Source: Actinomyces oris
Lineage (GTDB): Bacteria; Actinomycetota; Actinomycetes; Actinomycetales; Actinomycetaceae
Reading direction: 5' to 3'
DNA length: 64,000 nucleotides
Assembly: GCF_001937445.1 (NCBI RefSeq)
Contig: NZ_MSKS01000009.1
Coordinates: 1-64,000 of the forward strand
Each line of letters begins with the position of its first letter. Positions within the stretch are counted from its first letter, which is position 1. The position numbers and the translations under genes are program-made. The notes beneath the pieces were generated by a model. That model searched no databases. It was not told the DNA's origin and saw nothing but the letters and a program-made list of their open reading frames with translations. Shown piece after piece: positions 26,121-34,091 of this stretch.

Positions 26121-27094
26121 CAGCTCATTGCCTCACCGTCGTTGTTCATCGCGGACGCGGCCCCCAGGACGGTCCCCGCCTCCGGCCGCGATCCCCGGGC
26201 CCAGGCATCGGCGGGCATCCACCTGCGCCCGGCGGGCGCGACCTGCCCCAGACGGACAGCGCAGTCCCCGGTTCCCACGAGAACCTCGTGCTTGGTGGCG
26301 CGCAGGTGACCGGGCAGGAGATCGGTGACCTCCGGAACCGCAGTGACCGGCCCCAGGCGGAACCGTGCCCCCTGATATGTGGTGTGGGCGCCCGGCGCCG
26401 GACTGACGCCCCGGATCCGGCGGTCGATGCTCAGTGCCGGATCCTCCCAGCGAATCCGGCCGTCGGCGGAGGAGAGCGTGGGTGCCAGTGTGGCCAGCGC
26501 GTCATCCTGCGGCTCGGGGCGCACGCTGCCGTCCTCAACGGAGCGCAGCACGTCGAGGACCAGGGGCGCCCCGGCGCGCGCCAGCCGCTCAAGCAGGTCC
26601 CCGCTGGTATCCCGACCACTGATGGCCTTGGTGATTCGGCCGTAGACGGGACCGGTGTCGAGCCCCTCCTCGAGCCGGAACACGCAGGCCCCGGTGACCT
26701 CCTCACCGGCGATAACCGCCCGCTGGACCGGCGCGGCTCCGCGCCACGCGGGCAGCAGCGAGAAGTGCAGGTTCAACCAGCCGTGCTCAGGCACGTCCAG
26801 CAGATCGGCCGGGACCAGGCGACCGTAGGCGACCACGACGGCGACGTCGGCCCTCAGGGCGCGCACCCAGTCGCGCACGTCGCCGGCCTGCTCGCCCTTG
26901 AGGGTGGCCGGGGTGCGCACGTCGAGCCCCGCGCCGCGAGCCGTGGCCGCCACCGGTGAGGGGTGCAGCGTCCGGCCGCGTCCTTTTCGGGCGTCCGCCC
27001 GGGTCAGGACCCCGACGACGTCGTGCTCGCTGGCGATGAGGGCCTCCAGGGTGGGCAGGGCGGCCTCGGGGGTTCCGGCGAAAAGCACACGCAT
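26120..27094 (-). CDS. fmt: Methionyl-tRNA formyltransferase
   Basis: Formylates initiator Met-tRNA using 10-formyl-tetrahydrofolate. The 324-residue protein begins MRVLFAGTPEAALPTLEAL, the family N-terminus, which picks the ATG at 27094 over an earlier in-frame start. It contains the formyl-donor loop NLHFSLLPAWRGAAPVQRA, a variant of the usual NxHxSLLPxxRG, followed by the MEEGLDTGP-type motif as LEEGLDTGPVYG. The C-terminal beta-barrel domain that grips tRNA follows. In many actinobacteria fmt comes directly after priA; here a ~9-kb block separates them. Confidence 0.95.
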   Translation of the reverse strand: MRVLFAGTPEAALPTLEALIASEHDVVGVLTRADARKGRGRTLHPSPVAATARGAGLDVRTPATLKGEQAGDVRDWVRALRADVAVVVAYGRLVPADLLDVPEHGWLNLHFSLLPAWRGAAPVQRAVIAGEEVTGACVFRLEEGLDTGPVYGRITKAISGRDTSGDLLERLARAGAPLVLDVLRSVEDGSVRPEPQDDALATLAPTLSSADGRIRWEDPALSIDRRIRGVSPAPGAHTTYQGARFRLGPVTAVPEVTDLLPGHLRATKHEVLVGTGDCAVRLGQVAPAGRRWMPADAWARGSRPEAGTVLGAASAMNNDGEAMS

Positions 27095-27133
27095 GCGCCC
27101 GAGTCTAAGGCTCGAAGTCACCCAGTGCGGGGT

Positions 27134-27814
27134 TCAGCACCGGCCCGGCGTGGGGAGCAGCCCCAAGGTGATGAGCTCGGAGCGCAGCCGTCCTGAGCCG
27201 GTGAAGCGATGGGTGCGAAGCCCCAGCCGGCCGGCCGCCTCGATGTTGACCGGCGAGTCGTCGATGAACAGAGTGCTGGGGGCCTGGAGGCGGTAACGGC
27301 TCAGCAAAAGCTCGAAGGCGGCGGGGTCCGGTTTGGTCAGGTGCTCGCGCCCGGAGACGACAACACCGACGAAGCGCTCGAGCTGGGGAACCAGGAGCCT
27401 GGCCGCCTCGAAGGGCTCGGCGTCGAAGTTGGTCAGCCCGTACAGCGCCACGCCTTCCTCAAGGAGCTCGTCGAGCAGGGCCTCCATCCCGGGAACGGGG
27501 CCGGTCAGTGAGGCGGCGAAGCGCTCGCGGTACAAGGAGAGGATCTCCGCCCAGTCGGGGCGGTCGGGGTGGGCTCGGGCGTAGGCGGTGAGCACCTGGT
27601 CGAAGGGCTCCCCCCGGTCCAGGCGCTCGTTCCAGGACAGGAACCCGCCGTCGACCACGAACTCCTCCCAGGCGTCGGCCGAGACATATCCGGCGACGGC
27701 CGCGATGGGCTCCCAGGCGTACAGGACGTTGCCGTAGTCGAGGACGACGGCGCTCACGGAGTCGGAGGAGGAGGCGGTTCTGAGAGCCGGGATCAGCGCA
27801 TTCACATCCGGCAT
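27134..27814 (-). CDS. HAD-superfamily hydrolase, subfamily IA
   Basis: Predicted phosphatase of 226 residues. The four HAD motifs are present: motif I VVLDYGNVL, in which the second catalytic acid is replaced by Gly, as in YihX/haloacid-dehalogenase-like members; motif II LTNF; the lysine of motif III in LTKPDPAAF; and motif IV FIDDSPVNI. The helical cap between motifs I and II is the small C1 type. Substrates of this subfamily are commonly sugar phosphates or nucleotides; none can be assigned. It ends 39 bases before the fmt start, on the same strand, and may be co-transcribed with it. Confidence 0.85.
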   Translation of the reverse strand: MPDVNALIPALRTASSSDSVSAVVLDYGNVLYAWEPIAAVAGYVSADAWEEFVVDGGFLSWNERLDRGEPFDQVLTAYARAHPDRPDWAEILSLYRERFAASLTGPVPGMEALLDELLEEGVALYGLTNFDAEPFEAARLLVPQLERFVGVVVSGREHLTKPDPAAFELLLSRYRLQAPSTLFIDDSPVNIEAAGRLGLRTHRFTGSGRLRSELITLGLLPTPGRC

Positions 27815-28140
27815 CGTCCCATGCCTGCGCCGTCGGGGTCTCAGGTGACCCCGACCGGGCCGGAACTCCTCTGACGTTTGTAAGTCTTCTACTGACGCCG
27901 GGCCGCCCCGGTCGAAGGCCAGAGGCGTTCGAGAGCAGCTCCAAAAGTGGCGAAGTGCCTGATGGGAGCAACATCACGTCTCGACGATGGCCGCTTGATC
28001 AACGTGCTCTGAACTTCTTCCTACCAGGGGGTTTTCAACCGTCAACGGTTCTGGTACGGTCGTACCACTTCGTTAGCCAGAGCGCACGATGCGCGTCATG
28101 ATCCAGGTCAACGACACGGTGCTGTGTCAGAGAGGGAGTC
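27815..28140. promoter_or_regulatory. Divergent intergenic region with two adjacent palindromes ahead of the arginine operon
   Basis: No gene is seen in this 326-bp stretch. Two perfect palindromes abut at its right end: AACCGT-CA-ACGGTT at 28037-28050 and TGGTAC-GGTC-GTACCA at 28052-28067, about 75-100 bases before arcA. They look like operator sites; the second has the shape of a GntR/FadR-type half-site pair (inference). GAGAGGGAG is the arcA ribosome binding site. Confidence 0.5.
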
Positions 28141-29364
28141 ATGGAATTCTCCGTAGATTCCGAAATCGGGAAGCTTCGCCAGGTCATCCTGCACAGGCCT
28201 GGCAACGAGATGCTCCGGCTCACTCCGCAGAACAAGGACCACCTCCTGTTCGACGACGTCCTGTGGCTTGAACAGGCCCAGGAGGAGCACGACCAGTTCG
28301 CGCGAGTCCTGACCGGTCGCGACGTCGAGGTGCTCTACCTCAGTGACCTTCTGGCTCAGACCCTGGAGATTCCCGAGGCCAGGGACTACGTCCTGGACCG
28401 GGTCGTCAACGAGAACACCAACGGCCCCAGCGCCACCGAGCCGCTGCGCGCCCTGACCGACGGGCTGTCCGGAGCTGAGCTGGCCGAGGTGCTCATCGCC
28501 GGGATCACGAAGGCCGAGCTGCTCGAGCGCACCCCCTGCCCGGACTCGCTCGTGCTGGCCTCCATGGGCGACGACGACCTGCTTCTGCCGCCTCTGCCCA
28601 ACCACCTCTTCACTCGCGACACGTCCTGCTGGATCTACAACGGGGTGTCCATCAACTCGATGATGATGCCGGCTCGGAAGCGCGAGACCATCAACTACGA
28701 GGCGATCTACCGCTGGCACCCCCGATTCGCGGGCTCCGAGTTCCCCGTATGGTCCGAGGGCACGCAGGCCGGCCCGGCCACCGTCGAGGGTGGAGACGTC
28801 CAGATCATCGGCAACGGCGCCGTTCTGGTCGGAGTCTCCGAGCGCACCACCTCGCAGGGCATCGAGAGGCTCGCCAGCCGGCTCTTCGCCGGAGGCAAGG
28901 TGAACCAGATCGTCGCCGTCGAGATGAATCGGACGCGCGCCCAGATGCACCTCGACACGGTGATGACCATGGTCGATGTTGGCACGTTCACCATCTACGG
29001 CGGGCTGGGGAAGCTGTCGACGCTCACGCTGCGCCCGGACGGCGACAAGCAGATCAGCGTCACGCGCAACGCCCCCGAGGACATGTACCGTATCATCGCC
29101 CAGGCCCTGGGCGTTGGTGAGCTCAACGTCCTCATCACGCCCCAGGACTCGATGGCCGCCGCCCGTGAGCAGTGGGACGACGGCTCCAACTCCCTGGCCA
29201 TCGCCCCCGGTGTCGTCGTCACCTATGAACGTAACGTCAACACCAACGACTACCTTACTTCCCATGGCATCGAGGTCCTGACCATCCCCGGCTCGGAGGT
29301 CGGTCGCGGTCGCGGCGGTCCTCACTGCATGAGCTGCCCAACCCTGCGGGACCCACTTGCCTGA
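28141..29364 (+). CDS. arcA: Arginine deiminase
   Basis: Hydrolyses L-arginine to citrulline and ammonia, the first step of the fermentative arginine deiminase pathway. The 407-residue guanidine-modifying enzyme shows the family catalytic set: FTRDTSCWI (substrate Asp), the EGGDV motif, the His of MHLDTV, and the nucleophile Cys396 in GGPHCMSCP near the C-terminus. The opening segment EIGKLRQVILHRPGNEM is also diagnostic. It leads an arcA-arcB-arcC operon and its leader carries two adjacent palindromes. No ArcD-type arginine/ornithine antiporter follows in the cluster, which is unusual for such operons. Confidence 0.96.
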   Translation: MEFSVDSEIGKLRQVILHRPGNEMLRLTPQNKDHLLFDDVLWLEQAQEEHDQFARVLTGRDVEVLYLSDLLAQTLEIPEARDYVLDRVVNENTNGPSATEPLRALTDGLSGAELAEVLIAGITKAELLERTPCPDSLVLASMGDDDLLLPPLPNHLFTRDTSCWIYNGVSINSMMMPARKRETINYEAIYRWHPRFAGSEFPVWSEGTQAGPATVEGGDVQIIGNGAVLVGVSERTTSQGIERLASRLFAGGKVNQIVAVEMNRTRAQMHLDTVMTMVDVGTFTIYGGLGKLSTLTLRPDGDKQISVTRNAPEDMYRIIAQALGVGELNVLITPQDSMAAAREQWDDGSNSLAIAPGVVVTYERNVNTNDYLTSHGIEVLTIPGSEVGRGRGGPHCMSCPTLRDPLA

Positions 29365-29429
29365 GTCGGCCCTGGCCGGCGCCTAAGAAGAACTGTTAGC
29401 ACACCCACATACCGGACGAAGGAATCCTC

Positions 29430-30437
29430 ATGACCCACCCCCTGCACAACCGCAGTTTCCTCAAAGAGCTCGACTTCACTGCCGAGGAGTGGAACAGCCT
29501 GCTTCAGCTGGCCGCCCAGCTCAAGGAGGACAAGAAGTCCGGCCGCGAGGTGAAGCGACTGACCGGTAAGAACATCGCCCTCATCTTCGAGAAGACGTCG
29601 ACGCGCACCCGCTGCTCCTTCGAGGTGGCTGCCTACGACCAGGGCGCACAGGTCACCTACCTCGACCCTTCCGGCTCCCAGATGGGGCACAAGGAGTCCG
29701 TGGCGGACACCGCCCGGGTCCTGGGCCGCTTCTACGACGGCATCGAGTTCCGTGGCAAGAAGCAGGAGCACGTCGAGGCCCTGGCCGAGCTATCTGGCGT
29801 GCCGGTGTGGAACGGACTGACTGATGAGTGGCACCCCACCCAGATGCTCGCTGACCAGCTGACCATGCTGGAGCACACCGACAAGCCGATCGAGAAGATC
29901 TCTTTCGCCTACCTCGGGGATGCCCGCAACAACGTCGCCAACTCGCTGCTCATCTCGGCGGCGCTCATGGGGATGGACGTGCGGATGGTGGCTCCCAAGG
30001 CGCTGCAGACCTCTGCCGAGGTGGTCGCTCAGGCCGAGAAGCTGGCTCAAAAGAGCGGGGCCCGCATCCTCATCACCGACGACACCGCCGAGGGTGTCAA
30101 GGGCGTCGACTTCCTCTACACCGACGTGTGGGTCTCGATGGGTGAGCCCAAGGAGGTCTGGGACCAGCGCATCGCCCTGCTCACGCCCTACCAGGTCAAC
30201 GCCAAGCTGGTGGAGGCCACCGGCAACCCGGACGTGAAGTTCCTCCACTGCCTGCCTGCCTTCCACGACCGCAACACCACGGTGGGTGAAGACATCTTCG
30301 CCAAGACCGGCATGGACGGCCTGGAGGTGACCGACGACGTCTTCGAGACCGAGCGCAACGTCGCCTTCGACCAGGCCGAGAACCGCATGCACACCATCAA
30401 GGCCGTCATGGTCGCGACCCTCGGAAAGTGGGACTGA
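29430..30437 (+). CDS. arcB: Ornithine carbamoyltransferase, catabolic
   Basis: Phosphorolyses citrulline to ornithine and carbamoyl phosphate in the deiminase pathway. The 335-residue protein has the carbamoyl-phosphate loop STRTR at 57-61, the HPTQ motif near 137, DVWVSMGE, and the ornithine-side HCLPAFHD at 273-280. DVWVSMGE and HCLPAFHD mark it as an ornithine rather than a putrescine carbamoyltransferase. ACGAAGGAATCCTC lies before the ATG. arcC starts three bases after its stop. The catabolic role is inferred from the operon, since anabolic ArgF enzymes look alike. Confidence 0.95.
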   Translation: MTHPLHNRSFLKELDFTAEEWNSLLQLAAQLKEDKKSGREVKRLTGKNIALIFEKTSTRTRCSFEVAAYDQGAQVTYLDPSGSQMGHKESVADTARVLGRFYDGIEFRGKKQEHVEALAELSGVPVWNGLTDEWHPTQMLADQLTMLEHTDKPIEKISFAYLGDARNNVANSLLISAALMGMDVRMVAPKALQTSAEVVAQAEKLAQKSGARILITDDTAEGVKGVDFLYTDVWVSMGEPKEVWDQRIALLTPYQVNAKLVEATGNPDVKFLHCLPAFHDRNTTVGEDIFAKTGMDGLEVTDDVFETERNVAFDQAENRMHTIKAVMVATLGKWD

Positions 30438-30440
30438 ATC

Positions 30441-31421
30441 GTGAGAATCGTTGTCGCACTCGGAGGAAATGCCCTGCTGCGTCGGGGGGAGAAGCCTGAC
30501 GCCAGCACCCAGATCCGTAATGTCGAGATCGCGGCCCACGAGCTGGCCAAGCTGGCGGAGAAGCACGAGCTGGTCCTGACTCACGGAAACGGCCCCCAGG
30601 TGGGTGTCCTGGCTCTGCAGTCCGCCAATGACGAGCGCCTCTCCGAGCCCTACCCCTTCGACACCCTCGGCGCCCAGACCCAGGGCATGATCGGCTACTG
30701 GCTGCTGCAGGCCATGCAGAACGCTCTGCCGGGGCGTCACGTGGCCGCCATGGTCAACCAGACCCTGGTGATGGCCGGCGACCCCGCCTTCTCCAACCCC
30801 ACCAAGTTCGTCGGTGAGGTGTACACCAAGGAGGAGGCCGAGAAGCTGGCTGAGGAGCGGGGCTGGGTGGTCAAGCCCGACGGCGAGCACTACCGCCGTG
30901 TCGTCGGCTCCCCCATGCCGCAGCGCGTCATTGAAACCCGCCTGGTGCGCTCGCTGCTGGACGCCGGCGCGATCGTCGTCTGCTCCGGCGGTGGCGGTGT
31001 TCCCGTCGTCCGCAGCGAGGAGGGAAAGCTCAAGGGCATTGAGGCCGTTATCGACAAGGACCTCACCGCCTCCGTCTTGGCTGAGGCGCTCGAGGCCGAT
31101 GCACTTCTCATCCTCACGGACGTTGATGGAGTGTTTAAGGACTTCGGAACCGAGAACCAGAAACAGGTTCCGCGGGCCACGCCGGCAGAGCTGCGTTCCA
31201 TGGGACTTCCCAGCGGGTCCATGGGGCCAAAGGTTGAGGCGGTGTGCCGATTTGTTGAGCTGACTGGCGACATGGCGGCAATCGGACGTCTTGAGGACGC
31301 TGTCGCCATCATTGAGGGTCTGGCAGGAACTATCGTGACTCCCGGAGGTAACTATGGAGGACCCGACGATATCCATCCCCCGATTCCCGAGCAGCTCGAC
31401 ACTCGCATTCGCAGGGCCTGA
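30441..31421 (+). CDS. arcC: Carbamate kinase
   Basis: Converts carbamoyl phosphate and ADP to ATP, CO2 and ammonia, the energy-yielding last step of the arginine deiminase pathway. The 326-residue protein starts at a GTG and has the amino acid kinase fold: RIVVALGGNALLRRGE, LVLTHGNGPQVGVLAL, VCSGGGGVPVV and the nucleotide loop LLILTDVDGVF. KVEAVCRFVE near the end is typical. The gene is tightly packed behind arcB (3-bp gap), and a 209-bp gap separates it from the amidinotransferase gene. Confidence 0.96.
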   Translation: MRIVVALGGNALLRRGEKPDASTQIRNVEIAAHELAKLAEKHELVLTHGNGPQVGVLALQSANDERLSEPYPFDTLGAQTQGMIGYWLLQAMQNALPGRHVAAMVNQTLVMAGDPAFSNPTKFVGEVYTKEEAEKLAEERGWVVKPDGEHYRRVVGSPMPQRVIETRLVRSLLDAGAIVVCSGGGGVPVVRSEEGKLKGIEAVIDKDLTASVLAEALEADALLILTDVDGVFKDFGTENQKQVPRATPAELRSMGLPSGSMGPKVEAVCRFVELTGDMAAIGRLEDAVAIIEGLAGTIVTPGGNYGGPDDIHPPIPEQLDTRIRRA

Positions 31422-31630
31422 CCGGCGCAACGGCATCGGTCTTTCGAGGAGGTGGTGAGCGCCGTCAACCAGTAATGACCGTGCCGCGGTTCAGCAATCA
31501 TTCTTATATTCAGATACTCCTACGGCCGCTTTCTCGGTTCCTTCAGAGTAGAATGACAGTGTTGAACCATAGACACATGACCTGTCTTCATTCACGCACC
31601 ACACATCGAGCACAAAGGAGTAACTTACTC

Positions 31631-32758
31631 ATGACGAAGATCGTCAACTCTTGGAACGACTTCGACCCGCTCAAGCACGTCATCGTCGGCCGTGCCGACT
31701 TCTCGGTTATTCCTCCCGAGGAACCCGCCACCTCCGAGAAGGTGCCGATCGACTCCGAGATGCGCGGCATGTGGGGCCCCCGTCCCACCGCCACCGTCGA
31801 GGCCGCCAACGAGCAGCTCGACAACTACGTCAAGATCCTCGAGGGTCTGGGCGTCAAGGTGGACCGCCCCACGCCGCTGCAGTGGAACCAGGCCATCCAG
31901 ACGCCTGACTTCCGCACAGAGTCGGGCTTCACCCAGATGCCCCCGCGCGACATCCTGCTGACGATCGGTGACGAGATCATGGCATCGGCCAACTCGTTCC
32001 GCTGCCGCTACTTCGAGTACCTCGCCTACTGGCCCCTCATGAACCAGTACTTCGAGGAGGACCCGGAGTTCAAGTGGACCCAGGCCCCCCGCCCTCGGCT
32101 GACGGACAAGTCCTACAAGCATAACTACTACGACGAGCGGATCTCCCTGGAGGAGCGTCTCGAGCGCACCGCCGCCAAGGACTTCGTGACCACCGAGGTC
32201 GAGCCGATGTGGGACGCCGCCGACGTCATGCGTGTGGGTAAGGACCTGTTCATCCAGCACGGTCTGACCACCAACCGCAAGGCGATGGAGTGGTTCAAGC
32301 GCTACTACCCGGACCTGCGGGTGCACGCGGTGAACTTCCCCGGCGACCCCTACCCGATTCACATCGACGCCACCTTCGTGCCGCTGCGGCCCGGGCTCAT
32401 CATCAACAACCCGCACCGCCGCCTGCCCGAGGAGCAGCGCAAGATCTTCGAGGCCAACGACTGGCAGATCGTTGACGCGGCTCCCCCGGCCCACGAGGTT
32501 CCGCCGCCGCTGTGCTACTCCTCCGTCTGGCTGTCCATGAACTGCCTCGTCATCGACCACAAGACCGTGTGCGTCGAGGCCAGCGAGGTCCACCAGATGG
32601 AGCAGATGGACAAGCTGGGCATGAACGTCATCCCGGTTCCCTTCCGTGACGCCTACGCCTTCGGCGGTGGTCTCCACTGCGCAACGGCGGACGTCTACCG
32701 CGAGGGGGGCTGCGAGGACTACTTCCCCAACCAGGTCGCCGACCCGACTCTGGTCTGA
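31631..32758 (+). CDS. Arginine:glycine-amidinotransferase-like enzyme (AGAT/GATM family)
   Basis: Predicted to move the amidino group from arginine to an amine acceptor, or to run in reverse, via a Cys-amidino intermediate. The 375-residue chain aligns by eye with human GATM over its whole length: MWDAADVMRVGKDLF, HIDATFVPLRPGLIINNP, SSVWLSMNCLVID and GGGLHCATADV. The triad falls at Asp195, His244 and Cys350, with an Asp-His spacing of 49 as in GATM. AAGGAG lies 10 nt before the ATG at 31631. Glycine is the best-known acceptor, but bacterial relatives use lysine or inosamine phosphate, so the acceptor is open. Its place in an arginine deiminase locus is the striking feature. Confidence 0.9.
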   Translation: MTKIVNSWNDFDPLKHVIVGRADFSVIPPEEPATSEKVPIDSEMRGMWGPRPTATVEAANEQLDNYVKILEGLGVKVDRPTPLQWNQAIQTPDFRTESGFTQMPPRDILLTIGDEIMASANSFRCRYFEYLAYWPLMNQYFEEDPEFKWTQAPRPRLTDKSYKHNYYDERISLEERLERTAAKDFVTTEVEPMWDAADVMRVGKDLFIQHGLTTNRKAMEWFKRYYPDLRVHAVNFPGDPYPIHIDATFVPLRPGLIINNPHRRLPEEQRKIFEANDWQIVDAAPPAHEVPPPLCYSSVWLSMNCLVIDHKTVCVEASEVHQMEQMDKLGMNVIPVPFRDAYAFGGGLHCATADVYREGGCEDYFPNQVADPTLV

Positions 32759-32766
32759 TCTCAGGG

Positions 32767-32807
32767 GTGCGGGGCGGTGGCTCATGGACCGGGCTACCGC
32801 CCCGCAC
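32767..32807 (+). terminator. Hairpin after the amidinotransferase gene
   Basis: GTGCGGGGCGGT (32767-32778) pairs perfectly with ACCGCCCCGCAC (32796-32807), with two further G-C pairs inside a one-base mismatch. It starts 9 bases after the stop codon. TGTTCCC follows, so there is only a short U-rich tail. Likely a terminator or transcript-end stabiliser. Confidence 0.65.
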
Positions 32808-32831
32808 TGTTCCCGGCTCCGCTCTTCGTAG

Positions 32832-32879
32832 CGCGGTCAGTGGACGCTCCATAGGACTGGGAAGGTCCACCTGACCGCG
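32832..32879 (+). promoter_or_regulatory. Second hairpin in the leader of the DMT transporter gene
   Basis: CGCGGTCAGTGGAC (32832-32845) pairs with GTCCACCTGACCGCG (32865-32879) with a single bulged C. It lies 67 bases before the transporter start and directly after the preceding hairpin. It may be an RNA leader structure or a second terminator stem. Confidence 0.4.
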
Positions 32880-32945
32880 TAAGACTCGGCAAGGATGCCG
32901 ATCCGTCGCGCACGCCGGGGGGAGAACTCAGGAGACTCAACTGCC

Positions 32946-33962
32946 ATGTCACAGACTTCGTCCGCTGAATCCTCTGTCACAGAGTACGTGATGAACAAGA
33001 AGCTTGGCGCCATTGCCATGCTTCTCTCCGCCACCGGGATGGGGCTCGTCGGCACCATCAGTCGCGGCGCGACCGCCGGCCTCGCTCATGCCGACAAGTC
33101 CGTCATCGGATCGTTCCTGGCCTTCGGCCGCATGACCGTCGGGCTGTTCGGATTCACTCTTATCCTCATCTTCACCCGGAAGGTTGGCCTGTTCCACCGC
33201 ACCCGTTTGAGCACCACCGTGATCCTGGGAGGAGTGAGCATCGGCCTGTCCCTGGGCTGCTACATCTCCTCGACGTTGATGACGACCATGACCAATGCCG
33301 TCTTTCTCATCTACACTGGACCCCTGTTCTGCGCGCTGCTCGCACGTATCTTCCGAAAAGAGAAGATCAGTGTGCTCTCTGGAGCCTTCCTGTCCCTTGT
33401 GTTCCTAGGCATGCTGCTGACCATCGGTATCATCAGCATCAACAACGACGGAAACCTGGCCTTCGGACTGGATCTGTCAACCGGGAATCCTAAGTTTCCA
33501 CAGAAGAGCCTGGGAGACCTTTTAGGACTCTTGTCAGGTGTCTTCTATGGCCTGGCCCTGTTCTTCTACGGGTACCGCAAGGATGTCGATTCAGTTGTCC
33601 GCGGTGTCTGGAACTTCTTCTGGGCCGCCTGCGCGACGCTGGCGATGTCCATTGTCTTGCGTCCTTGGCATGGGGTCGCCTCCTTCACGGCCGCCAACTG
33701 GATGTGGGCAGTGGTCCTCTTCCTCGTCTGCGGCCTCTTCGCGCTGGGATTCCTGGTTGTTGCAGGGCGCAACCTGCCTGCAGTGGAGTACTCGACGATC
33801 TCTTACTGGGAGTGTGCAGTCGTCATTGTGTGCAGCCTTCTCATCTGGAAAGAGCAGCTCAGTCCTACGGGAATCATCGGAGGACTGCTCATTGTTGGCG
33901 GGGGCCTCGCCCCGATCGTCGTGGATGCCGTTTCTCGAAAGTCACGCCCCTCCATGGCCTGA
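32946..33962 (+). CDS. DMT-superfamily (EamA/RhaT-type) transporter
   Basis: Integral membrane protein of 338 residues with about ten hydrophobic helices in two EamA-like repeats. Helix 1 is LGAIAMLLSATGMGLVGTISRG; the second half includes LGDLLGLLSGVFYGLALFFYGY and VEYSTISYWECAVVIVCSLLIW, the usual C-terminal EamA signature. The family moves amino acids, purines, sugars or other metabolites, often as exporters. AGGAGA precedes the ATG at 32946. It follows the amidinotransferase on the same strand, so a guanidino or amino acid substrate is plausible, but that is inference from context only. Confidence 0.8.
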   Translation: MSQTSSAESSVTEYVMNKKLGAIAMLLSATGMGLVGTISRGATAGLAHADKSVIGSFLAFGRMTVGLFGFTLILIFTRKVGLFHRTRLSTTVILGGVSIGLSLGCYISSTLMTTMTNAVFLIYTGPLFCALLARIFRKEKISVLSGAFLSLVFLGMLLTIGIISINNDGNLAFGLDLSTGNPKFPQKSLGDLLGLLSGVFYGLALFFYGYRKDVDSVVRGVWNFFWAACATLAMSIVLRPWHGVASFTAANWMWAVVLFLVCGLFALGFLVVAGRNLPAVEYSTISYWECAVVIVCSLLIWKEQLSPTGIIGGLLIVGGGLAPIVVDAVSRKSRPSMA

Positions 33963-33966
33963 TGAT

Positions 33967-34019
33967 CATGTGATCCTGTCTGTCTGCGTCAACTTCCTGC
34001 AGGCGGACAGGATCACATG
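33967..34019. terminator. 21-bp hairpin between the two transporter genes, with an adjoining TATAAT
   Basis: The arms 33967-33987 and 33999-34019 pair along 21 positions, with two G-U wobbles and an 11-nt loop. The stem begins five bases after the DMT transporter stop, so it most likely ends that transcript. TATAAT (34020-34025) abuts its right arm and could be the -10 box for the MHS gene; no good -35 was found, so the palindrome might instead be an operator overlapping a promoter. Confidence 0.6.
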
Positions 34020-34091
34020 TATAATCATCAACGTCTCTTCAGGGGCATTATCACGTCATCGTCGACATCCACCGAGCCGGAGCCATAGGTT

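Noticed and set aside
29790-31436. A 548-residue minus-strand frame antisense to arcB and arcC
   Set aside because: His/Gly/Asp-rich shadow of two highly conserved genes.
31475-31630. N-terminal extension of the amidinotransferase frame
   Set aside because: The first 52 residues lack family similarity, and AAGGAG before the ATG at 31631 marks the start.
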